Made by a program: the position numbers and the translations under genes
Notes under the pieces: model-generated
Seen by the model: only the letters and a program-made list of their open reading frames with translations
Told to the model about the DNA's origin: nothing
The model's database searches: none
Shown here: one piece after another, positions 49,867 to 61,210 of the stretch
Layout: each line of letters begins with the position of its first letter
How positions within the stretch are numbered: the stretch's first letter is position 1
Source of the DNA: Anarhynchus alexandrinus
Lineage: Eukaryota; Chordata; Aves; Charadriiformes; Charadriidae
DNA: 64,000 nucleotides
Direction of reading: 5' to 3'
Assembly: GCA_008711295.1 (NCBI GenBank)
Contig: VUYV01000047.1
Coordinates: 124,001-188,000 of the forward strand

Positions 49867-52511
49867 GCACATCACAGCACCTTTCTCACCTTACTTTGAG
49901 GTGCTGATATACCAGCACTTATTAGTCTTTGAAACTTCTAGGGTAAATCCAGAAACTCAGCATTTTACTCCAAGAAAACCTGAAAAGGGTTTATTTCACA
50001 CTTAAATTTCAGCTTTTGACTAGGCTCGCCCCCTCAGTGGACTATAGATATTACAAACAACCGACAAAAGGAGGGGGGAAAAAGCAATTTTTTAAACTTC
50101 ATTCCAGTTTTTCATTGGGTTATCCAGGAAGACCTTGGCAGCTACCAGATTGTCCGAGGTGGGTTTTTTTTTTAGTGTCAAGACAGGAACTTACTAGGGA
50201 GAAAGTGAAGCAAACAGAGCCAAGCGTATCATCTATGCTCATAGTCTCAGAACAGTGAGCAACATCCCGTCTATTTAATTGGAGAGACTGGATGCCTCCA
50301 CCAGCAGAGTCCTGCCCAAGCTGCTAGCAATCCTTTTAGACAAGGTAGGCACAGAAGGAGAATGCACCAAAGGTCAAGGTATTATGTGTGACTTTTAAAA
50401 TCCCGACTAATAAAAAGTCGGGACTTTTGCAACCGGTTTGGCAAGGAGGATGAAAGGCTTTGTGAAAAGCTGCGTTGTTATTGATATATCTGCCAAGATT
50501 TTGGAAGTCCTGCCTTTCAATTTCCCATGTGAATTCTCTGGCCTTCCCTGAAACACAGGAGAGGAAGGGATTGAGCAAAGAGTGGGCAGGCGTGAGAGAC
50601 TGGGGTGGAGAGAGAGCAAAAGAAAAATAAATTAATGATAAGTTTTTCCAGGAATTTGTGCTGCCCCCATCGTGGTACATGTGGCACATCAGGTTGGTCA
50701 AGAGAAAAGGCATGACGGAAAAATGGCTAAAATCCTCTATTTTGGAAACACAAAGTATGAGGAGTTCTGGAGAGGGGAGAGATGGCACAGTACGAGAGTT
50801 CACAGGGAGGGGAGACTGCTTCTCGCTGTGCAAGGGAGCAAATTCAGACGCTGTCACACTGATGAGAAATATTAGAGCTGGCAACACCTGGAGGACCTTT
50901 GAAGTCTTCAATGTCGGGAGTAACCTTCCCTCAGCTCAACTGAGAAGAGGGTTTGCTACAGTAGCAACAACAGCCGTGGCAACAACAGCCAGAATGGCTT
51001 GGAAGACAATCCTTGTTTCATGGGAAATGGATAAAAAATTCACTCATCAATTTTCCTGAAGTTTTATGGTTTTGCAAGAGAACCTATAGACTAAATCAGC
51101 AGCTTTTTCCATTTCCATTTTTCACCTAAATTTTCTTCCTTTTTTTTCTTTTTTTTTTTTAAAGGGATACAATAGAAAACGAAAAACAGGGAACATGGAA
51201 GAAGGAAGGAGTGAAGAAGAAGGAAGACGGTATATCGTTTTAATATGATTGACTTTTGTCTTCATTATGTGGACTACATTTTCCATATACATTCCTTAAG
51301 GGCCCTTTACTCTAACAAATAACGAATGATGCTCTGGAGTTCTATGGCCTGTTTAGTTCATAACATAGGACTGGGCTTTGCAGAGAGGGTTAATTTTGGC
51401 AGCGATATCTGCAGTCTCCCAGATGAAGCAGGCAGTGCAAGGAGCTCCCTCAGAATCCCTCGGTGACAATGTGACCCATTTGTAGGACACACAGGGAGAG
51501 AAACTTGGGTCCAGCTTTGTAAGAATTGGTTAAGAACCTCTCGGTGGATAAAAGCAGAAAACCCTGCCGTGATCACTCCCAGGAGGTAATTTAAGTTAAC
51601 TAGGCAATTTTGGCCAGTATTCAAGCAGGAAGGGCTGTGAGCCCTCTCAACCTTTCTTTGAAGTTATAGTTATGTATGAACATACTGAGAACATCTTTGA
51701 TAGGCTCCCAGCTTTTGAAATTTGAAGTTTCTGTAATCACACTTTAAAACCTTTTTGAAAATAATCATCCCGTCAAAGTGTCCTTTTATGGCTTCTCATG
51801 TCAGGCTGGGTCAGCAGCATCACGCTGTGGCATGTAGCACGGCATTAAATCAGAGAGTGGTGTATCTTAACTGCAGGGATCAAATATTAAGCAGGGGAAA
51901 GAAATACACAGCGCTGCACTGTGCTGACCCTTTTACTGCTATGTATATATTGATTACTCAACCTGGCCAGCCTTCTATCCTGGTCCCCACCACGTCCTCC
52001 CTGACAAGTGCTGGAGCAGTTGAAAGGCATGCCCTTTAGAGAGCCAGAATTTTAACGAGAAAAAAAAAAATGAGGATAATTTGCAGAAAGCCTCCCACGC
52101 ATGCTCCTGGCCACACATCAGAACGTGCTGCCAAGGGTGAGCACTTCAACAAGCCTTTACCTTCTCCTTGAAGTCGAGGAGCAGGCTGGTGGCCAGGAGG
52201 GACCACAGGGATAGACCCCCGTGGTGGGCAGGGTCCTCACAGTTTTGAGGAAGTGGAACCATTTGGATATTCACTAAAGCAACTTTTCACAGCTGATCAG
52301 TTAAAATCTCAATAGCTGGGCGTGTTTTACTGATCTCTGCAGAAATACACCACTCCTGGCTTTCATCATAGTTGGTCTCGCATTTTCCTTTATTTACAAA
52401 TTTAATGTTCTGAAACTGTTTCTAATTTTCTTTATTTCTTCTACATCTGTCCCTGACTTCATCGTACTGACTTCCTTCTCTCTCCTCTGTAACATGTCAA
52501 CAATTTTTCTT
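49867..52511. other. Non-coding stretch with the longest minus-strand frame outside repeats
   Basis: No gene is recognised. The minus-strand frame at 50336-50911 is 191 codons long and starts with a hydrophobic run. The plus-strand frame at 50658-51059 (133 codons) overlaps it. Neither shows a known domain. A T/C-rich tract (51131-51160) is followed by an A/G-rich tract (about 51170-51235). Confidence 0.4.
51131..51235. repeat. Pyrimidine tract followed by purine tract
   Basis: T/C-rich sequence at 51131-51160 gives way to A/G-rich sequence up to about 51235 ('gaagaaggaaggag', 'gaagaagaaggaag'). The two halves are partly complementary and could pair. It is low complexity. Confidence 0.6.
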
Positions 52512-53310
52512 GTGTTTCTGTATTTTAGTAGCTTGCTCCTGATAAAAGTGATGACTTCTCACTGTCTAGAGCAACAACAATTGTGGGAAGTGTTCATATC
52601 CCAGTGCTTGAGGCCCTCAAAGATATTTAAATGACCCATTGCCTCGGAGGCTCAGAGAGCAGCTGAGCAGTACATCCCCACAGGGACTCGGACACTGAGG
52701 GACCACATATGTGGTGCTGGGTCCTGCCCATCAGCATCTCCTCGTCACTAAGAGGTCTTTCGAAGCACTAGACAAGACAATCCCAGCCTGGATCATTTTC
52801 CTTTTTCTCCTCTCGTCTACTTAAGTATTTTGCAAAGGAGCAGAGCTCCAGAAGAAGGGTCTGAGCCCACTTTCCTCTAGAGTAGTCTGCAGACTTGGGG
52901 CAAAAGTGCTCAACTGGGACACTCTGGTGTGAGCAGAAGTAGGAAATAAGTCTCCCATTTCCTGGCGGTGTTTTTTAGCTACCAGGACATTAGAATCTAA
53001 AAATGAACAGGAAGAGACTAGAGGAGATTGAGTGTAAATGTATTCAGCCGAGCCAAGCCTTCAGGCAACCTAAGTGGACAATGTTTAATTCACATCTGCT
53101 GAGAGGACATAAGCGTGACACGGGGACTGGGCTGCTCCGCACTGCGAGGGTGAAGGCACCTCCAGGCTTGCCTAGGACCATGCTGTTGCATGCTCCCAAG
53201 GTTAGACAGCAGCGACGGGCGTAATTTTGGGTTGGCATGGTTTCAGTGTGAACAAGGCAAACTTCAGCAACTAAATCCATGCTATATCAAGTCTGCTGAA
53301 CCCAAGGAAC
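52512..53310 (+). repeat. 800-bp direct repeat, copy 1
   Basis: The first of two direct copies whose starts lie 800 bp apart. By hand comparison the copies differ at about 16 of 799 positions, mostly transitions, with no indels. The differences cluster in the first 340 bp and near 53111-53139. The sequence inside is not a repeat family I recognise, and the copies contain short frames only. The copy ends exactly one base before an N. Confidence 0.97.
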
Positions 53311-53311
53311 N
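53311..53311. other. Single-N gap at the repeat junction
   Basis: One undetermined base lies exactly between the two direct copies. This is what remains when two contigs that share their ends are placed side by side. Confidence 0.97.
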
Positions 53312-54110
53312 GTGTTTCTGTATTTTAGTAGCTTGGTCCTGATAAAAGCAATGACTTCTCACTGTCTAGAGCAACAACAATTGTGGGAAGTGTTCATATC
53401 CCAGTGTTTAAGGCCCTCAAAGATATTTAAATGACCCATTGCCTCGGAGGCTCAGAGAACAGCTGAGCAGTACATCCCCACAGGGACTCGGACACTGAGG
53501 GACCACATATGTGGTGCTGGGTCCTGCCCATCAGCATCTCCTCGTCACTAAGAGGTCTTTCGAAGCACTAGACAAGACAATCCCAGTCTGGACCATTTTC
53601 CTTTTTCTCCTCTCATCTACTTAAGTATTTTGCAAAGGAGCACAGCTCCAGAGGAAGGGTCTGAGCCCACTTTCCTCTAGAGTAGTCTGCAGACTTGGGG
53701 CAAAAGTGCTCAACTGGGACACTCTGGTGTGAGCAGAAGTAGGAAATAAGTCTCCCATTTCCTGGCGGTGTTTTTTAGCTACCAGGACATTAGAATCTAA
53801 AAATGAACAGGAAGAGACTAGAGGAGATTGAGTGTAAATGTATTCAGCCGAGCCAAGCCTTCAGGCAACCTAAGTGGACAATGTTTAATTCACATCTGCT
53901 GAGAGGACATCGGCGTGACATGGAGACTGGGCTGCTCCACACTGCGAGGGTGAAGGCACCTCCAGGCTTGCCTAGGACCATGCTGTTGCATGCTCCCAAG
54001 GTTAGACAGCAGCGACGGGCGTAATTTTGGGTTGGCATGGTTTCAGTGTGAACAAGGCAAACTTCAGCAACTAAATCCATGCTATATCAAGTCTGCTGAA
54101 CCCAAGGAAC
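53312..54110 (+). repeat. 800-bp direct repeat, copy 2
   Basis: The second copy, starting 'gtgtttctgtattttagta' right after the N and ending 'cccaaggaac' like copy 1. Unique sequence resumes at 54111. See the finding on false duplication. If that is right, only one copy exists per haplotype. Confidence 0.97.
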
Positions 54111-54728
54111 TAGCCTGGGGTAAAGCCAGGGGCAATCTTAGATTTCTTGAATCCTCTCTGTGTGCTGTTTCCTCTGCTCCCCTCTTAGTGCAAAAGCAAA
54201 AGGGCTTCTTCACCTTGTTGGCAACACTGGAGGTGGGGAAATCCTGAGACTTTCAGATTTGGACCAGGACCTCAACAACAAACAGTGGAAACACAGGGCC
54301 GGGGAAACACATCGCTGGTCCTTAAATAGCATTGCCGCAGGGCTGGGATTACAGGATTCACCTCTGTCCCATGGGCTGCTCCTTCAGAGAAACAAGATTC
54401 CTTACGCTTTCAATTTCTCATTTTCTCCCTCTTCATCCAAGATGACACTAATGTACTAATGCTCAGAGCAGAGGAAATTGTTGTTCCCTCCGCACACAGA
54501 GCCTGCAGCTTGGTCACAGCTGTGCGAAAGATGTATTACACTAATGGAGTTTTCTTGTTTCTTTATTTCAGATTGGGTAAAACCACGGCAAGGCTGTATC
54601 TGATTTCTGATCTATTAGTCGCCTTTTGCCCCTGTTGGAAAACGCCAAGTTATGTTCTCCATCTCCCATCTCCATTAACTCTCACTTCCAGCTTAAGACA
54701 CTTCTGACTTTGCTGGATTTAGCTGCAA

Positions 54729-54766
54729 GAGTGCTTTGCATCACCACGAGTGCTTTGCATCACCAC
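54729..54766. repeat. Exact 19-bp tandem duplication
   Basis: The unit 'gagtgctttgcatcaccac' is present twice without mismatch (54729-54747 and 54748-54766). Each unit contains TTTGCAT, an octamer-like word close to a POU-factor site. That similarity may be incidental. Confidence 0.95.
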
Positions 54767-55117
54767 TTGTCTGGATCCTGGTACTTCTTGTGCCTCTTTC
54801 AAATGGAGCAACACCTCGGAGATGGATGCAAAAGGGCTTTGTAGTCAGGACTGCATGACGTGGCCATCAGCGAGAGCAGGAACCGGCCTTGGGTACCCTC
54901 AGTCCTAGTTTTGCAAGCGCACAAAGTATGGCATTACACAAAACCCTCTGTGGCATTGGTTGCAACCCTGTTCATTCAGATCTGGTCCAGAATCTTCCAC
55001 TGAAGGCTTGCTTGCTGTGTCCCAGGCATTTGGCCTTCTGTGTCGAACCTCAGCATGAGAAATTTAAAATTGTTACATCTTCCATTTGCAAATACACCTA
55101 AATGTCAATGAAACAGC

Positions 55118-55210
55118 AACGGGACAAATTGGGTATTGCTTTACTCCACCTTTACACTGCTGTAACTTCTTTGAAATCCAGTGGAGAGGTTCAGAGGTGA
55201 GTGCAATCCA
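55118..55210. mobile_element. Possible ancient interspersed-repeat relic
   Basis: 'acactgctgtaacttctttg' followed by 'aaatccagtggag' and 'gtgagtgcaatcc' resembles a very old amniote repeat with the words 'acaccagtgtaactccattgaagtcaatgg'. The match is weak and from memory. Confidence 0.25.
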
Positions 55211-56370
55211 TATTACGTAGGATCGCGTTTAGCAGCAAGGGTCAGGCTTGTGAGCCCTTCTCAGTGTGCTTTTTTCTACCAAGTACTTCCAAGTGCTAAC
55301 ATCGTCATTGGAGAGGTCACCAAGAGTTCAGTGTTCTCAAGAATCTCCTGCTTTGTTTTTTTGGCACTAGCAGCACAACAGCATTGCTTAAATTAAATTC
55401 TCTCGAAAAGAAAAAGACAACCGTGCCTCTCAGTACAAGATTTCAGGCATGTTTGTTAGGCGATAATTACTCTTAACCCATCATGGCCCTTGAGAAATAA
55501 TCTTGTTCCTCACAGATAACGATCTGTTTTAGGAATTATTACATTACGCTTTCAATAAGAAAGCTCACAAATTGATTTGTTTCCTATTAACCAATCGAAA
55601 ACTGTAATGCATCATAAAGCTCAGCTGCAGGAAGAATAAAAAAGTACCAGGCAAAATCCTGTACTCACTTCTAGCCTCTAAAAACCTAGCTGTTGCAATT
55701 TTAACAGCAAAATGTTACTCAGTCTCTACCATGAGCAGTTTTTGCATCTAATTTCTACCTACTTCATGTCTTTTGAGGTCATTCCATTCTTCACAATACC
55801 CTTTGTACCCGTAGATAGAGGCAAGACATGCCAAAATATGCATTTTCCCTTTGGGTCAGTAGAGAACCCACAATACCAAAGAAACACAAGCACAGACCCA
55901 GCAGGAAGTGAATAGATGCGCATAATTTAGTTGTGTGAGTATTTCCTCCCTCCGCGGTACGAAAAAGTGCATATATCAGCTGTTTGCTGGGAGGAGGGGG
56001 CCGCTGAGACCAAGGAGGAGACAGCTCCGATGTCTTTGCTCCCTGCTGGGAAGCACCAGGATCTCTGGCTTTTCCTGCAGCTGCAGCCTTTCATCCTTGG
56101 TCTGGGCCCACTGTGAGGAAAGGCAAAAGTTTATCTTTGGGGCAGCGTAAGAGCAAGTGAAGGAAGGTCTGACTGCAGAAGCGTAAGGGCAAAGGGCTGT
56201 CTAGCAGGGCAGATCCTGGTTTCTGACCCCTCTTCTCAGAGCTGCTCCTGTGCGAGGCTGCCTGTCATCTGCAAAAGCACAAAGAGCAAATTTTGCAAGC
56301 TGGCCCCGATGCAGAGCCTGGATGCCTTCTGCTCTCACCAGCTCGAATCTCTAGGATTCAGTGTCACCTT

Positions 56371-57174
56371 GACAGGTTTGAGAGGTGGGCCTGTGCAACC
56401 TCATGAAGTTCCACAAGGCCAAGTGCAAGGTCCTGCACCTGGGTGGGGGCGATCCCAAGCACAAATCCAGGCTGGGCAGAGAATGGATTGAGAGCAGCCC
56501 TGGGGAGAAGGACTTGGGGGTGTTGGTGGATGAGAAGCTCAACATGAGCCGTCAATGTGCACTGGCAGCCCAGAAAGCCACCGGCACGCTGGGCTGCATC
56601 CCCAGCAGTGTGGCCAGCAGGGCGAGGGAGGGGATTCTGCCCCTCTGCTGCGCTCTGGGGAGACCCCCCCTGCAGTGCTGCCTCCAGCGCTGGGGTTCCA
56701 ACAGCAGAAGGACATGGAGCTGTTGGAGTGGGGCCAGAGGAGGACCACAAAGATGCTCCGAGGGCTGGAGCCCCTCTACTGTGAGAACAGGCTGAGAGAT
56801 TTGGGGGTGTTCAGCCTGGAGATGAGAAGGCTCCAGGGAGACCTTAGAGCCCCTTCCAGTCCCTAAAGGGGCTACAGGAGAGCTGGGGAGGGACTTTTTA
56901 TCAGGGAGTGGAGCCATAGGATGAGGGCGAATTGTTTTAAACTGAGATATTAGGAAGAAATGTTTTATGATGAGCGCGTTGAGACACTGTCCCAGGTTGC
57001 CCAGAGAAGCTGTGGCTGCCCCATCCCTGGAGGTGTTCAAGGCCAGGTTGGACGGGGCTTTGAGCAACCTGGTCTGGTGGGAGGTGTCCCTGCCCATGGC
57101 AGGGGGGTTGGAACTAGATGATCTTTAAGGTCCCTTCCAACTCTAACTATTCTATGGTCTGTGATTCTATGATC
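56371..57174 (+). mobile_element. CR1 LINE, about 800 bp, with broken ORF2 end
   Basis: A sense CR1 that begins just after the reverse-transcriptase catalytic box and runs to the tail 'gtgattctatgatc'. In the frame from 56385 the reading includes KCKVLHLGGG, the EKDLGVLVDEKLNMSRQC block, and then ASRAREGILPL. The frame is lost near 56690. The blocks [20 protein letters not shown] and LGVFSLEMRRLQGDL are read in another frame (from about 56716). About 25 bp are missing near 56943, where 'aattgttttaaactgaga' runs straight into the next block. The UTR is of the 'gatgatctttaaggtccctt' type. It is not functional. Confidence 0.95.
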
Positions 57175-57584
57175 TAAATTAGTAACATTCCCATTAAATC
57201 TCTTGGAGCACTGCCAGCTCTGAGTAAAGCAGGAATATCAAGAGGAAGAACTGGATGACCTTAAGGCCATGAGAAAAATAAATCAACGCAACCATCGTGC
57301 TGACATACAATAACACATTGGAAGAGACAGCAGAACACTGTACAAGCACAACACTTTGGGGTCCCATCTGACAGTCACCAGTTAGCGGGAATGGAAACGA
57401 GATCTAGACACCAAGGTGGTAGGGCTGGAAAGAAAACTAATTCAGTCCTCCTACAATATGTGGAGATAACTAATTCCAGTGAAGATCACCCCGATGCCAG
57501 TGAAACAAGCCTTGGTAAGACGTCGTCTCTGCACAGTTTTGGACAGGCTCGTTGAAGAAAAATATATGGCACTAGAACAATTGC
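57175..57584. other. Spacer, nothing identified
   Basis: No gene or clear repeat. Its 3' part may belong to the ancient CR1 that follows, but I cannot place the boundary. Confidence 0.35.
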
Positions 57585-57940
57585 TAAGGAGGACTATAAA
57601 GGGCATCAGACACTCATGATCCCTTAAAAGAAGGCGGAGGAAGTTTGGTCTAAGAGAGGATTTCATTGCTTTTTGTCAATGTCTTGGGAGGGACAGAAAT
57701 ACACCACAAGGGGAGTAGACCAACTTAAACTAAAGGATGACATGGGTACAAGAATATATTGGGACAAACTGGAACTCATTTCAACTGGATGTCTAAAGAT
57801 CTGTACCTATTAGTACAGTGATGCTGAGGACTGGTTCCTCATTAGGAGACTGAAGGTGAGCTCAATCATTTTATGGAAGGGATAATGTGACAGTGGGGAT
57901 TAGACTAAAGAAGACTTTAGAAGGTCCCATCACGGTGTAG
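57585..57940 (+). mobile_element. Ancient, strongly diverged CR1
   Basis: The order of blocks follows an old CR1: an 'aaggcggaggaag' ORF2 patch, 'gagaggatttcattgctttt' (compare GDLIAL...), 'gggacaaactggaactc', 'tttatggaagggataatgtg', then 'gaaggtccc' at the 3' end. Matches are scattered and no tail repeat survives. It is much older than the other copies. The extent is approximate. Confidence 0.55.
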
Positions 57941-58816
57941 AGAGCCCATTACCGTGGAGGCAAAGTCAGGATTCCTTAGGGGCTATAGCTGTTGCTATCT
58001 TGACTCATTCCTGTTTCACTGAAATTTTTGCTAACACCTCTGTTTATTTAGTCCAACCAGACATGTGGTAAATACCTCAATAACTAAATCAAGAATCAGT
58101 ATTCAATAATTCATGACTGTGTGAACACTGTATCCTTTCCACATTAGCGAGATATTTACTCTCTGACTATCTTGAGCTGAATCAACACGGCTGTTAGGAA
58201 ACAATACAGGAAGGCACAATGATACAAATTTTTATAAATGATTAGGTAGGTGTTCATCATTACTAGCAGCTGCAAATCCACAGTGGTGAACATTACTCTT
58301 GCCTAAAAATAGGCAATTTCCTGATAAGAAATCATGCGGAATAAATTACTGTTTTGTTGGCTCTTCCATGAAAATCTGCAATTTATGCTATCACGGATAC
58401 CAAACGGACAGCCTTCTCTTCTTTTTCCATACAGACCTTTGCATTATAGCCCGGAGCATTTCCAAATCCAGCATTTAATCAGATATATCTCGGAGGTGTA
58501 AAGATTGCTCTTTTACCTCCAAATCTCAGACAGCTGCTGTGTTAAATACAAGGATACGTTATCCCTCTTTAGTACCTAGTCCTAAATCAGACACATTGAG
58601 GATGTGCTGAAAACACTCACTCTAAAAACACTAAAAACACTAACTCTGAAAACACTAACAACAACTCCTTACTTCCAACATCTAATTTTAAATTCCAGAT
58701 TCTCCCCTTAGATGTTCTTGCTGAACAAGTTCATCACTCCAGGAGAACAATATGACCTGGAATAAGCAACCTCCAAACACACCAGCACAGCTTGCTTGCA
58801 GAGTATTTAGCTTTCC
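57941..58816. other. AT-rich non-coding stretch
   Basis: No gene is recognised. A patch with repeated 'aaaaacacta' words lies at 58608-58665. Confidence 0.45.
58608..58665. repeat. Irregular AAAACACTA-type tandem patch
   Basis: The word 'aaaacact' occurs four times with 'ca', 'ctct' or 'aactctg' linkers over about 58 bp. It is an imperfect local repeat that probably arose by slippage. Confidence 0.75.
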
Positions 58817-58959
58817 ACAGAATCACAGAATCCCAGACTGGTCAGGGTTGGAAGGGGCCTCTGGAGATCATCCAGTCCAACCCCCTGCCAGAGCAGGGGC
58901 ACCTACAGCAGTTGCACAGGACAGCGTCCAGGAGGGTTTGGAATGTCTCCAGAGTGGGG
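58817..58959 (-). mobile_element. CR1 LINE 3' end, second UTR type
   Basis: Reverse-oriented: 'acagaatcacagaatccc', 'gggttggaaggggcctctgg', 'agatcatccagtccaacccc', 'gttgcacaggacagcgtcca', 'aatgtctccagag'. It has the same UTR type as 47141 and the complement of 37276. It is truncated near 58959. Confidence 0.93.
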
Positions 58960-59139
58960 CAGAGATAAGTATGTAGAAGAGGGCAAGTTATTTAGGGGTT
59001 TTTTTTTGAAGTCTGGAAAACTTGCTGAACAGCAAGAGGCTTAATAAGATCATCTTGTTTAGTTGAACCAAGAAAAGTGGAAGAGATGACTTGATCTGTT
59101 TTCCGAGTACCCGAGTAAAAGATTTCTTTTGGATGGGAT
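58960..59139. other. Spacer between CR1 fragments
   Basis: Nothing recognised apart from a T run near 59000-59007. Confidence 0.4.
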
Positions 59140-59340
59140 CTTTCCAGGCCACCAGACAAAGGCATGAGAAGACCTATGAGTCAAAGCAGAATTTGGGAGG
59201 AATCTGGCAAGGAATACAGACTGCATTTTTTGAACAAGAAAGCGATTAGCTTGTGGGGTAGTTTACCTGTACAAGCAGTGAATTCTCAGCCATGTGAAGT
59301 CATTAAACCAAAGGGGGAAGATTACCTAAAAGAGATGTTT
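59140..59340 (+). mobile_element. Ancient CR1 fragment (end of ORF2)
   Basis: In the frame from 59164 the block EYRLHFLNKKAISLWGSLPV, then VNSQPCEVIK, aligns by position with the CR1 ORF2 end (RKNFFTERVVKHWNRLPREV, then [10 protein letters not shown]). The DNA also follows an old CR1 pattern ('aggcatgagaagacctatg'). It is highly diverged with no tail visible. It probably comes from the same old family as 57585. Confidence 0.5.
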
Positions 59341-60664
59341 CGGGTCAGTCAGAAAACAAGGGCTTTCCTGGAGCGCTCCCATGGGTGCTTGGGAGGAGGT
59401 CAGAAGGGGTCCTAGCAGTTTCCTCTGACTCCAAGATCTGTAACTCCAATGAAGATGTATTTAAAACTTTGTCTAAAAAAAAAATGTTGTTCCATTCTGT
59501 GAGTAAGTTCAGCTGTGCAGTGTTTAAAACAGTGACCAGGGCACTGCAAGGTCTGGTAGAAGATTTGGGTCAGGTACAGGAAAACCTGAATTATTCTTTG
59601 AATTTTCCAATGACTTGCTGTGTTGCAGTCAGCCAAACTTCTGGTTTCTATTTAATTCATAACTCCCAAGGGGTCTGGTCTGCTGGGACTGGTATTAAAG
59701 CATCTGCGAACAGTATCACAACACTCTGAAAAATGATAGAGGTGGAGGAGAATGCTTTGGTGACAAGATAACCTTCTCCCCGCTGTGAAAGTCTTGTCTT
59801 TGTCTTGGGTCCTTGTCTCAGCTGCTGATATCTCAGCTATTCCCTGTCCTAAGCCATCACTTTGCTACAGCCCACCAACGTCCTGCAGCTCAGGTCTTCA
59901 CTGGTAACTTACTGGTTACTAACTGGTAATCGGAACAACTCATTTGCTGCATTCACATGCCTAAGTGATTAAGACATGGTCTTGAAGTAATTACCTTTTT
60001 TTGTTGGTTGTCTTATTTGCTGCACCTTAAATTGCTGCTGAACAGTTCTGACTACTTTTACTAATGAATAGTGTCCTTTCAAGAAAACTCAACATTTAAC
60101 AATGAAATTTGGACCGTATTCTTGTGCTCAGCATTCTTGCAATTCAGAAAATATACTTCCAGCCCAAGTTCCTATGTGACATGGAGCCCAGTTTAAGCTC
60201 CCCTGTCCAGTTAGCAATCCCCTCTCTGAGTTCTGGTAGAACCCAATATGAAACGGGAACACTCGGCTGCCAAGAGCGGGTTTTTTGCCGCCCTGGCTAT
60301 TCCATGCTGCCTGTATGCAGTGAGAGACGACAATCCTTCGTCAACCACCACATGGAACCGCTGTCCCAAGAAAATAAAGATCACAACTCTTGGTCTATGG
60401 TGGGGTTGTCAAATGCTGTCTCTGGCATTGTGTTTGATAATGCGTAGGGGGGAAAAATAATAATTAGGTCCCATTCCCTGCAGGAAACTCAGTACAGCAG
60501 CATCTGAGTTATATTACAACTGCACCATGCCACTTAAATCATGGTTTTGAGAGGCTGCTGATCAACCTCAGAAGCTTATACACCTCTTTTCCTTTGGTGC
60601 TGAAGCATCTGAGCTCCTCATAATCTTTGACAGATTTAAGGTAATAGCATGGCTTGCTATGAAT
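59341..60664. other. Non-coding stretch, nothing identified
   Basis: Frames of 112-114 codons (59385-59729 and 60109-60447, plus) have no recognised domain. No repeat is recognised. Confidence 0.4.
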
Positions 60665-60715
60665 TGTCCCCATTTTACAGAGAAAAATATGAGACAGTGA
60701 AACTAAGGGCCTAAT
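60665..60715 (+). mobile_element. MIR-like SINE relic
   Basis: 'gtccccattttacagag' followed by 'aaatatgagacagtgaaact' matches the MIR core order 'tccccattttacagatgagg' and 'aaactgaggcacagag'. About 50 bp are readable. It lies right beside an ancient CR1. Confidence 0.5.
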
Positions 60716-60724
60716 TTTTCAGCC

Positions 60725-61210
60725 ATGATGGAGGTGACCTAGTCCAGCTCCTTGTGCAAAGGCTGTTTCAGCTCTTTTCAAACTGTTACAGCTGCTCTTA
60801 CCCAGACCCATGTTCAGACACCTCTGCTGCCAAAGGGAGATGCTCCCACCTCCCCGGGCAGCCTATTCCAGTGGTAAACCACTGGCTTTTGGAGGCTTCC
60901 TCACTGACCGATCTCTCTCTCCCTTACTACAATTCATACCCATAACTTCTTGCATGGGATATGGAAAATAGATATTTCCTCTCTGCAGCAATATTTTAAA
61001 CATTTAAGCTCTCGTACATCTCCCCTCTGCCTTCTGGTCTCAAAACAAAACAACCCCAGCTTTTTCAATCTTTATGTTTTTTAGGTTCCTAGTAATTTTT
61101 ATTCTTTGATTGGTTGGGTTTTTTTTTTCCCTGGACTATCTCCCAGTATTTCACATCTTTCTTGCTTCCTGGGACCCATATCTGGACAGCTGACACCTCA
61201 CCATAATGGC
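60725..61210 (-). mobile_element. Ancient CR1, part 1 (split by a young CR1)
   Basis: A reverse-oriented, strongly diverged CR1. It is read from blocks such as 'gcagcctattccagtggtaa' (complement of the ORF2 end), 'ctctgccttctggtctcaaa', 'caaccccagctttttcaatc', 'tgggacccatatctggaca' and 'gctgacacctcac'. The same element resumes after the young insertion at 61633, so the insertion falls inside it. Confidence 0.7.

Larger units (their letters stand above)
54111..56370. other. Non-coding stretch, repeat-poor
   Basis: No gene is recognised. It contains an exact 19-bp duplication (54729-54766), a possible ancient repeat relic (about 55118-55210) and a repeat-free block at about 55390-55650 with many TAATT and ATTA words. 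Frames reach about 100 codons (54160-54459) with no domain. Confidence 0.45.

Noticed and set aside
52989..53224. The same 73-codon frame found twice (53003-53224 and 53803-54024) as a tandem gene pair
   Set aside because: The frames are equal only because they lie in the duplicated 799 bp, which is probably an assembly artefact. No protein features.
56364..57097. Minus-strand frames of up to 181 codons over the 56.4-57.2 kb CR1
   Set aside because: Antisense shadows of the sense CR1.
58608..58665. AAAACACTA patch as a satellite
   Set aside because: Only about four irregular units; a local slippage repeat, not a satellite array.
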